Below, piece by piece: positions 1 through 8,964 of a stretch of DNA of 33,437 bases. Source of the DNA: Ferruginibacter sp. (GTDB taxonomy: Bacteria; Bacteroidota; Bacteroidia; Chitinophagales; Chitinophagaceae); the NCBI GenBank assembly GCA_014377385.1, contig JACMPR010000040.1, positions 1-33,437 of the forward strand, given 5' to 3'. Positions within the stretch are counted from its first letter, which is position 1. Every line of letters starts with the position of its first letter. The translations under genes and the position numbers were made by a program. The notes beneath the pieces are model-generated. The model saw nothing but the letters and a program-made list of their open reading frames with translations. It had not been told where the DNA came from and ran no database searches.

Positions 1-150
1 GTTCCTTCAAAACAAATGTAGCGTCTGGCATATTTGGGTTTTGGCCTAATCAAGATAAATAATTTAAAATAGGGGACTTCTCAGGGGAACTATTATTTTT
101 TAATTGGCCTCATTTCACCTTTCTTATTTTAGTTACTCTACTCATATAAT

Positions 151-233
151 ACGGTGTAGCTGAATGAATTTATTGGTTTGTCCCGTAAAAATTGATAAAT
201 CAAAACAGGGAAGTTCGATTCTTTTCGTGGGCA
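151..233 (+). pseudogene. Degenerate tRNA-like sequence; T-arm and 3' acceptor strand recognisable
   Basis: GGAAG-TTCGATT-CTTTT T-arm (209-225) followed by CGTGGGC+A acceptor-like strand; 'TAGCTGAATG' D-arm-like segment at 157-166; 5' acceptor does not pair with CGTGGGC, so not an intact tRNA. Confidence 0.35.
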
Positions 234-234
234 C

Positions 235-260
235 AAGCCTCCTTTTTTGAAGGCTTTTTT
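235..260 (+). terminator. Rho-independent-like terminator
   Basis: AAGCCT-(CCTTTTTTGA)-AGGCTT followed by T-run. Confidence 0.55.
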
Positions 261-563
261 ACGTTCAATAAAGCAATCTTGAGGAAATTAAGTACATGAT
301 CCTGATAATCAAACCGATCATCCAGCTTAAAACCCGTCTACACAATTAATCATATGCTGATTTTATTAGATGGTAATCTATCAAAAACCAATAGCAACAA
401 GGCTTTGATCTATTCACCTGGTTGTAATTACTGCATATTACTGCTATATGCTTAGTACTTTGTTTTACATAGTACTAAATTTACTTTTATCTTTGTTTTA
501 TCAAAGTCGGAAAGGCTTGTAAAACAGATTTAAAAAAACATCTAAACCATAAAATTTAAGATT

Positions 564-740
564 ATGAAAATGCAATTACAAACGTTACTTAGCGAAATAA
601 GTAAAACAGACATAGAAAAACTAACAAACCAGGTTAAAGAAACTTTAGCCCCCGGCCTGGTGCTTAACCGGACAAAAACATTCAGCTCTGCAGATCTTTG
701 GAATATTCAGAGAAGGAGAAGAGCGATCGTGATAAGATAG
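564..740 (+). CDS. Small conserved-looking protein (58 aa) ending in FSSADLWNIQRRRRAIVIR
   Basis: ATG AAA ATG CAA... TAG; translation MKMQLQTLLSEISKTDIEKLTNQVKETLAPGLVLNRTKTFSSADLWNIQRRRRAIVIR; resembles small Bacteroidota proteins with a 'F(S/T)AADLWNIQR(Q/R)' C-terminus; TATCTTTG -7-like element at 488-495. Below the ORF track size cut-off. Confidence 0.6.
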   Translation: MKMQLQTLLSEISKTDIEKLTNQVKETLAPGLVLNRTKTFSSADLWNIQRRRRAIVIR

Positions 741-856
741 GCGGACTGGGAATTCCAAATTTCAGATAATGGGTACGTCAACTTATAATCTCTGGTTGCT
801 GCTGTAATGCAGTAAGTATTGCGATTGTCGCATGAGGTGGCCACGTAGGATCGGTA

Positions 857-2794
857 TTAATTCAACGCTCCATCTACAAAATACATGTCAATCTCTCCAA
901 TGTTTTTGGCAAATATTTTACCCCGATAGGTACATGCGTACTGGTCCTTTATAAGTTCGTAGGTAGCAGCGGAAATATTTACACGGCCAGGTTCTCCATT
1001 ACTTTCCATGCGGCTGGCAACATTTACGGTGCCACCCCAGATATCGTAAGCGTATTTCTTTTTTCCTACCACGCCTGCCACGATCGGGCCGGTGTTAATG
1101 CCAATTCGAATATCCCATGGAGGTAGGTTTGTTTGCATTCTTATAGCATTTCTATCCTTTATAAATTCCTGTATCTCCAGGCTTGCCTTTACGATATTGA
1201 TGATATGCGCATCATCTGCAAGCGGTATCCCACCTGCGCACATGTAGGAATCGCCAATAGTTTTTATTTTTTCTAGATTGTATTTCCCTATTATGTCGTC
1301 AAAAGCAACAAAACAATCATTTAGCTCCGTCACCACCTCCTGCGGCGAAAGTTCATCCGCCAGTTTAGAGAAGCTTTTTATATCAGTAAACAACACAGAG
1401 GCTTTTTCGTAATACCTGGCAGTGGCAAAGCCATTTTTTTGCAGTTCCTGTGCCACGTCAGCGGGAAGTATATTTAATAACAGCGTTTCAATTTCTTGTT
1501 TTTGGCTGTTCAATACTTTATTGATCTTGATCTTATTCCGGTAATTTCTGTAAAGCACCAAGGCGAAAATAAACGCAATGCTGAGCCCGGCCAGTAAAAT
1601 ATTGCGGGTAGCCCGTTGTCTTTTTAGCTGAAGTTCCTGCACCTCGCGGTTCTTGATCAAAAGGTCAACTTCAGCCTGCTTCTTTTGAATATCAAATTTC
1701 AATTGTAAACCGGTTATTTTTTTATCCGTGTCTGTATTGTAAATAGAGTCCTTTACATTGGTTAAAAGGGATTCGTATTTGTAGGCATTGCTAAAATCCG
1801 CCTGTGCGGCATATGCCAATGCCAGGCCCGCATACGTGCTCTTTAGTTCGTTGTTGGCATTGCTGATCTGCAATGCAATTGGCTCTGCTTCTTTGTAATA
1901 TTTAATAGCCTGGGAACTATTCTCCTGCTTCATATACGTATCGCCAAGGCCGAGAAGAGACTGTGCCATGTCCAGGCTTGCGTCTAACTTTTTTGCATAT
2001 TCGAATGCTTGCTGGTGGTATTGTATGGCAGTAATAAAGGCTCTTTTTTTAAGATAAACTTTGCCAAGATTGTTTAGCGCAAATGGAAAGTTTTCAGTGC
2101 CCTCATAATCTTTAAGTGATTCTTTAAAATATTTTAATGCCTGTTCATCTTCATTTCTTGTAAAATAAATTTCGCCAATGTTAGCATTCGTGGTACCAAC
2201 AATGGCATTATCCTGCAAGGATTTTCCTAATTTCAAGGCCTTGAAATAATAATCCAGGGCCAGGTTGTGGGTAGCGAATTTATTCGAGTACACGGCACCG
2301 ATATTAAGTAAAATCGTAGCTATTCTCTGCGAATCCGTCGTCTGTTCTGCCACGTTCAGGGCTTTTAAATACAATTCAAGCGCTTTTGCATCATCTGCCT
2401 GGTTGTAATAAACGGTTCCTTCATTACTTAAAATATTCGCGACGCCGGGTTTGTCATGTAAGGAATCAAAAATAAAAAGTGATTGTTCATAATTTTCTAT
2501 GGCCTCCAGGTATTTTCCCTGCATAATATACACCAATCCCAATCCTTTGTATGAATATGCCCTGCCTTTTGCATAATGAATTTTTTCTGATAAAAGCTTT
2601 GCTTCCAGTGCATAACGGATAGCTTCCGCGGGATTGTCAGATAAATATTCCCGGTTTAACCCCAGTAAAGCCGTTACCCTAACGGAGTCATCTTTGGTGG
2701 TGGCTGCCAGTTTTATTAAACTGTCGATCGCCCGCTGACTGAATACTGCGGGGCATGTGTAAAAAAGTAGCAGTGTGACTATGATTTTCTTCAT
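857..2794 (-). CDS. TPR-repeat, single-TM, class III adenylyl cyclase
   Basis: Signal peptide, multiple TPRs, TM near LLAGLSIAFIFALVLY, cyclase motifs VLFTDIKSFSKLADEL, EKIKTIGDSYM, RIGINTGPIVAGVVG, YDIWGGTVNVASRME; Lys and Asp base-specifying residues suggest ATP substrate. Confidence 0.9.
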   Translation of the reverse strand: MKKIIVTLLLFYTCPAVFSQRAIDSLIKLAATTKDDSVRVTALLGLNREYLSDNPAEAIRYALEAKLLSEKIHYAKGRAYSYKGLGLVYIMQGKYLEAIENYEQSLFIFDSLHDKPGVANILSNEGTVYYNQADDAKALELYLKALNVAEQTTDSQRIATILLNIGAVYSNKFATHNLALDYYFKALKLGKSLQDNAIVGTTNANIGEIYFTRNEDEQALKYFKESLKDYEGTENFPFALNNLGKVYLKKRAFITAIQYHQQAFEYAKKLDASLDMAQSLLGLGDTYMKQENSSQAIKYYKEAEPIALQISNANNELKSTYAGLALAYAAQADFSNAYKYESLLTNVKDSIYNTDTDKKITGLQLKFDIQKKQAEVDLLIKNREVQELQLKRQRATRNILLAGLSIAFIFALVLYRNYRNKIKINKVLNSQKQEIETLLLNILPADVAQELQKNGFATARYYEKASVLFTDIKSFSKLADELSPQEVVTELNDCFVAFDDIIGKYNLEKIKTIGDSYMCAGGIPLADDAHIINIVKASLEIQEFIKDRNAIRMQTNLPPWDIRIGINTGPIVAGVVGKKKYAYDIWGGTVNVASRMESNGEPGRVNISAATYELIKDQYACTYRGKIFAKNIGEIDMYFVDGALN

Positions 2795-2841
2795 GCCAGG
2801 CTAAAGGTATTCATTTCAAAAGTGATTATTTTCTGAATATA

Positions 2842-5800
2842 CTAAAGCTTTAGCACTTTTAGTTCGGCTGTATGCCTACCTGATTTTACTTTTATAAAAT
2901 AAACACCGCTTTTTAGTGATCCCATATTTAATTCCATACTGTAAGGACCATTTTTCCGGACAACGATGCCAGCAAGTGTTATTCCCAATACATCTACAAT
3001 GGTAACAAGCGTGCCCTGTACCAGTTCTATATTGGTTCGTAATGTTAACCTGTCGGAAAAGGGATTAGGGAAAGCCATTAATGAATTTTCAACTTTAAAA
3101 GGGTTAACGATACCATCTGCCCTGGCCTTTGTTGTGCTGACTGCAACAGGTAGACTACTTCTGGAATAAGTTGAAGGACACCTGGAGGAAGTTGCGCTGG
3201 CATTACTGGCAGTTGAAGTTTTTTGACTGCCATTATACGTTGTTAAGGTCCATTTTAAACTGGTGCCATTGAAATAAATCTGGAAAGTTCCCGTACCTGG
3301 GATAAACACCTGCGGCTGTACGCCACTGTAAGTACCAGTTATTACATTATTGGTACCAATGGGTACATATACAGCGGTAGCGTTCGGATTGTCATAAGAA
3401 AACCTTGCTACATAATTAAACCCGGAAGCATGATTGATCAGCGTATCAACACAATCCAGTTTCGGCTTAATATTTTTAGCGCCGGTGCCTTTGGGATTGA
3501 TATACATCATACCTGGAACATAGCTTATGCAATATTTTGAATTATTGCTCAATACCAGGGATTGTGGAGTAACAGTGTACACGCCGGCAGCACCGACACA
3601 GGTTGGGCTGATGGTATAAGATGGGCCGGATGAGATCGTACTCTGATCGTTGTTAACAAAGCCATTGTACGAATAGGTAAATGCAGGCAAAGGATCTCCT
3701 TTGAAAATGTATTTAACATCGGCAGTAACAGTTAGTTGCCTGCACGTTAACGTTAGTATACCGTTATTTTTTACAAGATTATAATTATTGGCGGATCCAG
3801 CGCTTAATATAATTGGGTAGGTTCCAGGCAAAGAACTGCCGCTGGCAGAACTTGATGCTGTTGGCGCTGTTATACTTGTAGGTCCGTCGTTGTAAAGAAA
3901 ACCGGTGTATAAAATGCGAAAAACAGGATTTGGATCACCATATTTCCTGCTGCTGTCAACAGCTCTTGCGGTAAGCGTGGCTTTGTTAACCGTCAACAAA
4001 CCATTGACAAATTGTACAGCATAGCTGGAAGGCTGTTTTACAGCAGCACCTGGGTAGGTTCTGTAAATACCGGCTCCAATATTAGCCGTATTGGCTACAA
4101 CTACATCAGCATTGTCGCGTGTCGTATAACTAAATCCCGACGAGAAAACCGAATCGATATTGTCATCATATTGATAACCTGTAACCGAAGACTGGCTGGC
4201 AGAAGCCTGGGTTCCGTAAACAATGGTAGCGGAATCGGTTCTTACCGTCAGCGGTACGGGATTGATTGTGAGTTTGCCAAGTCCATACTGGATATCAAAA
4301 TTTCCTGACAGGAATGCAGCCGGTACAATGGCATGAATACCCGCAGTTGTACCTGTAACCATGTTGATGGATTTGAAATCATACAACACATCATCAGGTG
4401 CAGCATTTACATCCTCTTCATCTATTATAACCACTTCTTCAGAAGTATTTACGCCAACCGTGCTGCTGTTAATGAGCGGAGAGCCATTTGATAATGCCCT
4501 CGCATTAACTGTAGCCGTTCCGTTTGATAGCGCCCTTGCGTTAGACAATGCTCTTGCATTAGAAAGCGCCCTTGCATTTACCAGCGTAGTTGCCAGCGAA
4601 TCATTTTGGTAATCAAAAACAGACTTCACGGCAAGGTCCACGATATTAGTTACTTCGTTTACTACTGTACCGTTAGACAATGCCCTTGCATTTGAAAGAG
4701 CCCTGGCATTGGACAACGCACGGGCACTCGCCATTACGCTCAGGTTGCTGAGGTCTGAATTGGACAGCGCCCTTCCATTTGATAATGCACGGGCATCTAC
4801 CAAGGCGATTGCATCTATAGCTAAATTTTCAGTGTATCTTTCTTCCAGGCTGTCGAGGAACTCCGCTTTCTCCGGGCCGGCAATATTTCCATCGGCATAA
4901 ACGTACCGGTACTGTATGTTGCCAATCTTTTCACCATAGGCAAGCGTGGTATCCCGCGGTGTTATCAGGAGAGGCATTTTATTAATGGATAAAACGCCCT
5001 GTACAAATACATGAGTATATAATTCCATAATCCCGGCATCTGTTGGATTTAATGGATCAAGCAATCTCATGGAATCCCTGATCACGTAATTGCCGACATT
5101 GCTTTTGCTTTTGGCAACGGTAAGATGGTACATATTGTCAAGGCCAATCTCCTGCAAAGTTAAGCCGGTATTTTCAAACGGAATGTTGTCAATTGTAATG
5201 GTTGAAGTAAACGACGGAAGTTGCTCGCCATAATTCTTTATTTTATTTTCTGCCGTTATCTTAATCGTTTTCTTTACGGGTGTAAAGAAATACATTGAAT
5301 TAGAATAGCCGCCATCTATTCCCGTTACAGATACCGGCGGTGTATAAACCTGGATGGCCGGGTTGCCGGTAAAGACGGGAATTGTTGCCGACAATTGAGT
5401 TGGGCTGATAACGGTTGTCGTTAAAGGGTTACCCCTAAACGTTATCACAGACTGGTTATCAAGATAGTTACCCTGTACCGTTACTAACACTTGTATCGGG
5501 CCTGGCGTAGCCGGAGGCGTAAGTATGGAAAGATTTTCTATTTCAGGTTTTGGTGTGGCAAAAGTGCGCATGGCTTTATTTGCCTGTATAAATCCATAAC
5601 CGGTATTAAAATCAAATCCGGGGCTGTCCATATCAACGGACGTACTTTGCATTAAGTTTCTCAAAGTGGCAGGTGAAGCTGTTTCATTCGCATATTTCTT
5701 CTTTCCTTCTATTAACAAAGCGGCAACGGCAGCGGCATGCGGTGCCGCGGCTGAAGTACCGAAGAAATTCGGGAAAAGGTCCCCATCGATATTTGGCCCA

Positions 5801-8571
5801 CCCAGGCTCACCGTGGTGTTGCCACCATTTGGGGCCGTGAATTCCGGTTTGTTACGGGAAATATTGTTTACAGGTGTTCCGCCCCTCGAAGAAAAAGATG
5901 CTACAGTTGGCGGGTTTACACCAAAGGCCGGCGTGTTTGAATATAGTACGGCACCCACAGCGATAGCGCCAGCCGCATTGGCCTGGCCTACAATTGTGGA
6001 ATTACCTGAATTGTATTCACTAATGATTCCATTACCACGAAAGAAGATGTATTTGAATTTTACATTACCGGTTCCTGCAGCCCTCGTAACCAGGATGTTG
6101 GTACTGGTATTTTGCGTAACAGTAAAAGGAAGTACTTCCAGCGGATCGCCACCAATATTATTCCTGTTAAATCCGAAGAGCACATTGCCACTATTATCGG
6201 ACAGATAAATATCAAGGTCATTTACAGTGCCCGTAAGTGTTTGTCCCAGGGAATAAATGGCATCCTCCCATTGTAACACTGCCGTATAGGTGCCGGGCGT
6301 AAGGGTAATTTTTTGAAAGACATCCCCACCGCCAAAATTATGTGCAGAACCCACGGTGATGCCGGCTGGCGGCGTTGTTGGCGCAAAAGTATTCTGGTAG
6401 GATTGAGATCCGAAATTTCCTGCAGAAGAAAAATAAGTTACGCCTTTGCTCACAACCGAGTCTACAGCCTTCGCTACCACGCCGTCCTGGAAAAATGGTT
6501 CAGTGATAAATGTTACATCATCAACAATTACTTTGCAGCTGTCCCGTTCCAGTTGATAGATGCCTTGGGCAAAATCACCGGCACTTACAAATCCGGTTCT
6601 AAAGGCGAGTTTGGCTTTTGGGGCGATATCATGTATAATTTGGAGCATGGCCCTGCCTTCATCCGATCTTTTGCCAAATGGATATTCTTTCAAAACTTGT
6701 ACCGGATTCAAATTAACAGGATTTTCTGGTCCGGGGAGATCTCCATTCAGCACATCAGTTGCGGCTGGATTACCTGATATTGTATTATAACTATCTGATA
6801 TTACACCAATCTTTACACTATCCCCGGAAAGGTTATACCCATTTCTTACAAAGCCGGCATTTACGGCACTATCTCCTGCTGATGTAATAATGCCGCTGTT
6901 GCCTAACGGCGGATAAACAGGACGGCAATAGTCAATCAGTGATGGAAGGCTATCCAGTTTCCTGAGGTTTATGATGGGGTACTTACCGGTAATGATTAGT
7001 GAATTTGGGCCGTTATCAACTAATTCCGTGATGCCATAAGCGGGTGTCTGCAGAAGTGCCCGTAAATTACTGTACTGGCCGATGCGTGCGATCACTTCTA
7101 TCATTACACTGTCTCCTCTAAGAATAAAAATATTTTGGGCAGTATCCGTTACAAATCCAAAATACAAAAACAAGGAATTTAATTCAGAGCCAATCAGGTT
7201 GTCAAGCTTACCATTTGGCGGCGGCGGGTAATAAGGAAAAATACATTGTATGTAATTAACCAATACCGTATCTGTGGCGTTGCATCCGCCGCTGTTACTT
7301 GTAACCGTTAGTACGTATTTTCCAGGGGCATCAACGGTAGGCGTGAATGTTGTGGCGCCTGAAACGATGTGGGCATTACCAATGGCAGACCAGTTGTATG
7401 CTGCTGATTGGCTGGTTGAACTTCCGCTAAGCTGTACCGAAGTAACAGCACAACTTAATTCTTTATCCGGTCCGGCATTTGAATTGGGCGTTGAGCAGGA
7501 ACTAAAAGGCTGAAATATAATAGTTATTCCACATTGAATGTTCACCTGTGTAGCACTTAAGAGTGCGCCTGTAAGGTTGGTGTTTCCGGTTCCTGAGCCG
7601 ATATTAATACCGCCATATGGAGCCCAAACAGTTCCAAGCCATTTTGAACAGTTGGCTGATGAAGCACCATTGGCAACTGCAAATGAATAACTGCCGAGAG
7701 AACAGGTAGATCCGGTTCCATGTATTTCTGTAAAGATCCTTGATGCACTTCCCCCGTTCGTGATCGAGGCACTTACCTTATTAAGATCCATATCCCCATG
7801 AACGTAAATTTTAATGACACCGGTAGCATCATTATTAAAATTAAAAATAAAGTTATTGGCGGATCCGGTGTTTTTTACTGATTTAAATATATAAACTCCA
7901 GGGCCTGATAAGGTAATCGTTTTGTTACCTGTTAATGTCATATTGCCGTATGCTCCGGGCGTAATTGTTTGCGTGGAATTTATATTGGTGTTGCCAAATG
8001 CAGGGAAAGTGACAATAGGAGGTAATGCAGGAAGGATTGGCAAGGATGGCGTGCCAGTAATATTGCCGCCTCCGGGGGCCGGTCCGGTATACACTGTACC
8101 TGTTGGATGCGTAACCCTCCCGGTAACAGTGCCGCCGCTCACAATAATTTTTCCATTAACATCTATATTGCCTGCCAGGTTTGCTGACGAACCCACCGAA
8201 AGAACAGCGCCTGTTGAGTTGCCGGAGTTGGCAGCCGTTATTTTTCCGGTAACAGTGTTGCTATTTGCAAGTACTACTGTTCTGCCGCAGTAGATATTGC
8301 CGGTAATGGTGGCATTGCCGGTTGATTTTACCAAATTATAACTACCTATGCTACCTCCCTGGATATTGGTAGACGAACCTAACTGTACCGCACAACCGGG
8401 CGAGACGGGCATGGACTGACCAGTGCCACCCGGGCAGTTAACACTGCCTCCAAATAATACAAATTCGGAAATGTTTAATTGCTGTGCCTCCATCTGAAAG
8501 CCGTATAGCGTTAAGGCAATAGCTAAGCTGATGAATTTACATAAGAATGTAAATGGTTGATAGCGTTTCAT
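2842..8571 (-). CDS. Large secreted subtilase-like (S8/S53-like) protein with ice-binding-like/beta-rich N-terminus, PKD-like region, MBG repeats, ARALSN insertion and T9SS type A C-terminal sorting domain
   Basis: KIGVISDSYNT, DEGRAMLQIIHDIAPKAKL, GVTYFSSAGNFGS, FFGTSAAAPHAAAVAALL; MBG-like 'ARAVDSSRKYGDPNPVFRILYTGF' repeats; C-term FPNPFSDRLTLRT...GVYFIKVKSGRHTAELKVLKL. Confidence 0.85.
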   Translation of the reverse strand: MKRYQPFTFLCKFISLAIALTLYGFQMEAQQLNISEFVLFGGSVNCPGGTGQSMPVSPGCAVQLGSSTNIQGGSIGSYNLVKSTGNATITGNIYCGRTVVLANSNTVTGKITAANSGNSTGAVLSVGSSANLAGNIDVNGKIIVSGGTVTGRVTHPTGTVYTGPAPGGGNITGTPSLPILPALPPIVTFPAFGNTNINSTQTITPGAYGNMTLTGNKTITLSGPGVYIFKSVKNTGSANNFIFNFNNDATGVIKIYVHGDMDLNKVSASITNGGSASRIFTEIHGTGSTCSLGSYSFAVANGASSANCSKWLGTVWAPYGGINIGSGTGNTNLTGALLSATQVNIQCGITIIFQPFSSCSTPNSNAGPDKELSCAVTSVQLSGSSTSQSAAYNWSAIGNAHIVSGATTFTPTVDAPGKYVLTVTSNSGGCNATDTVLVNYIQCIFPYYPPPPNGKLDNLIGSELNSLFLYFGFVTDTAQNIFILRGDSVMIEVIARIGQYSNLRALLQTPAYGITELVDNGPNSLIITGKYPIINLRKLDSLPSLIDYCRPVYPPLGNSGIITSAGDSAVNAGFVRNGYNLSGDSVKIGVISDSYNTISGNPAATDVLNGDLPGPENPVNLNPVQVLKEYPFGKRSDEGRAMLQIIHDIAPKAKLAFRTGFVSAGDFAQGIYQLERDSCKVIVDDVTFITEPFFQDGVVAKAVDSVVSKGVTYFSSAGNFGSQSYQNTFAPTTPPAGITVGSAHNFGGGDVFQKITLTPGTYTAVLQWEDAIYSLGQTLTGTVNDLDIYLSDNSGNVLFGFNRNNIGGDPLEVLPFTVTQNTSTNILVTRAAGTGNVKFKYIFFRGNGIISEYNSGNSTIVGQANAAGAIAVGAVLYSNTPAFGVNPPTVASFSSRGGTPVNNISRNKPEFTAPNGGNTTVSLGGPNIDGDLFPNFFGTSAAAPHAAAVAALLIEGKKKYANETASPATLRNLMQSTSVDMDSPGFDFNTGYGFIQANKAMRTFATPKPEIENLSILTPPATPGPIQVLVTVQGNYLDNQSVITFRGNPLTTTVISPTQLSATIPVFTGNPAIQVYTPPVSVTGIDGGYSNSMYFFTPVKKTIKITAENKIKNYGEQLPSFTSTITIDNIPFENTGLTLQEIGLDNMYHLTVAKSKSNVGNYVIRDSMRLLDPLNPTDAGIMELYTHVFVQGVLSINKMPLLITPRDTTLAYGEKIGNIQYRYVYADGNIAGPEKAEFLDSLEERYTENLAIDAIALVDARALSNGRALSNSDLSNLSVMASARALSNARALSNARALSNGTVVNEVTNIVDLAVKSVFDYQNDSLATTLVNARALSNARALSNARALSNGTATVNARALSNGSPLINSSTVGVNTSEEVVIIDEEDVNAAPDDVLYDFKSINMVTGTTAGIHAIVPAAFLSGNFDIQYGLGKLTINPVPLTVRTDSATIVYGTQASASQSSVTGYQYDDNIDSVFSSGFSYTTRDNADVVVANTANIGAGIYRTYPGAAVKQPSSYAVQFVNGLLTVNKATLTARAVDSSRKYGDPNPVFRILYTGFLYNDGPTSITAPTASSSASGSSLPGTYPIILSAGSANNYNLVKNNGILTLTCRQLTVTADVKYIFKGDPLPAFTYSYNGFVNNDQSTISSGPSYTISPTCVGAAGVYTVTPQSLVLSNNSKYCISYVPGMMYINPKGTGAKNIKPKLDCVDTLINHASGFNYVARFSYDNPNATAVYVPIGTNNVITGTYSGVQPQVFIPGTGTFQIYFNGTSLKWTLTTYNGSQKTSTASNASATSSRCPSTYSRSSLPVAVSTTKARADGIVNPFKVENSLMAFPNPFSDRLTLRTNIELVQGTLVTIVDVLGITLAGIVVRKNGPYSMELNMGSLKSGVYFIKVKSGRHTAELKVLKL
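4486..4794 (-). repeat. ARALSN hexapeptide-repeat segment (103 codons) within the subtilase ORF
   Basis: Eight exact ARALSN plus one GRALSN in clusters; synonymous codons differ between copies. Confidence 0.9.
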
Positions 8572-8964
8572 TTTTATTAAATTAAAGATAAATGTAGATT
8601 ACAACGCCGCATGAATAAAACCCATACATTGTTGTACCAAATCAATTCTGGTGTGAAGTATCTTTCTGAAGGCGAACATCAAGGGTAAATTTCTTTACCA
8701 GACGTTTAAATTAGTAGCGTAGTAGTTATCGGGAAGGTTATTGAATAGTAGTAGACGATTTGATCCTGAAAGTACAAATTTTTTCTGACATTGCCGATTT
8801 TTGGGTTAAAAAATCGTTTATCCACTTCGAACTTCAGGTGTTTAAACCCAGCCGGTTCTTTAAACTTACAATGTTGCATTAAAGTAGATCCTTGGTAGCC
8901 CCCGATTTAAACCCTGACTAATTGCATAAATGTTTGATAGTGTTGCAAATCGGTAATTATTGAT

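Noticed and set aside
799-832. Two small hairpins (CTGC-TGTAAT-GCAG and TGCGA-TTG-TCGCA) suggesting a structured RNA
   Set aside because: Short stems expected by chance; no T-run or covariation information.
4486-4794. Possible CRISPR-like array or DNA minisatellite
   Set aside because: Units are 18 nt, in frame with a protein, codon-diversified, and lack unique spacers of constant length.
4361-4900. Plus-strand ORFs rich in DNALALDNALALESALAF opposite the ARALSN region
   Set aside because: Mirror-image translation of the repeat codons of the large minus-strand subtilase ORF; no independent coding support.
2966-8293. Other plus-strand ORFs (e.g. 5666..6208, 6313..6777, 7922..8293) antisense to the 1909-aa gene
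   Set aside because: Antisense to a long, motif-rich ORF; compositions are typical of spurious shadow ORFs.
8700-8760. TAGTAG-like short repeats in the divergent intergenic region
   Set aside because: Low-complexity AT-rich sequence with no consistent spacing; not distinguishable from chance.
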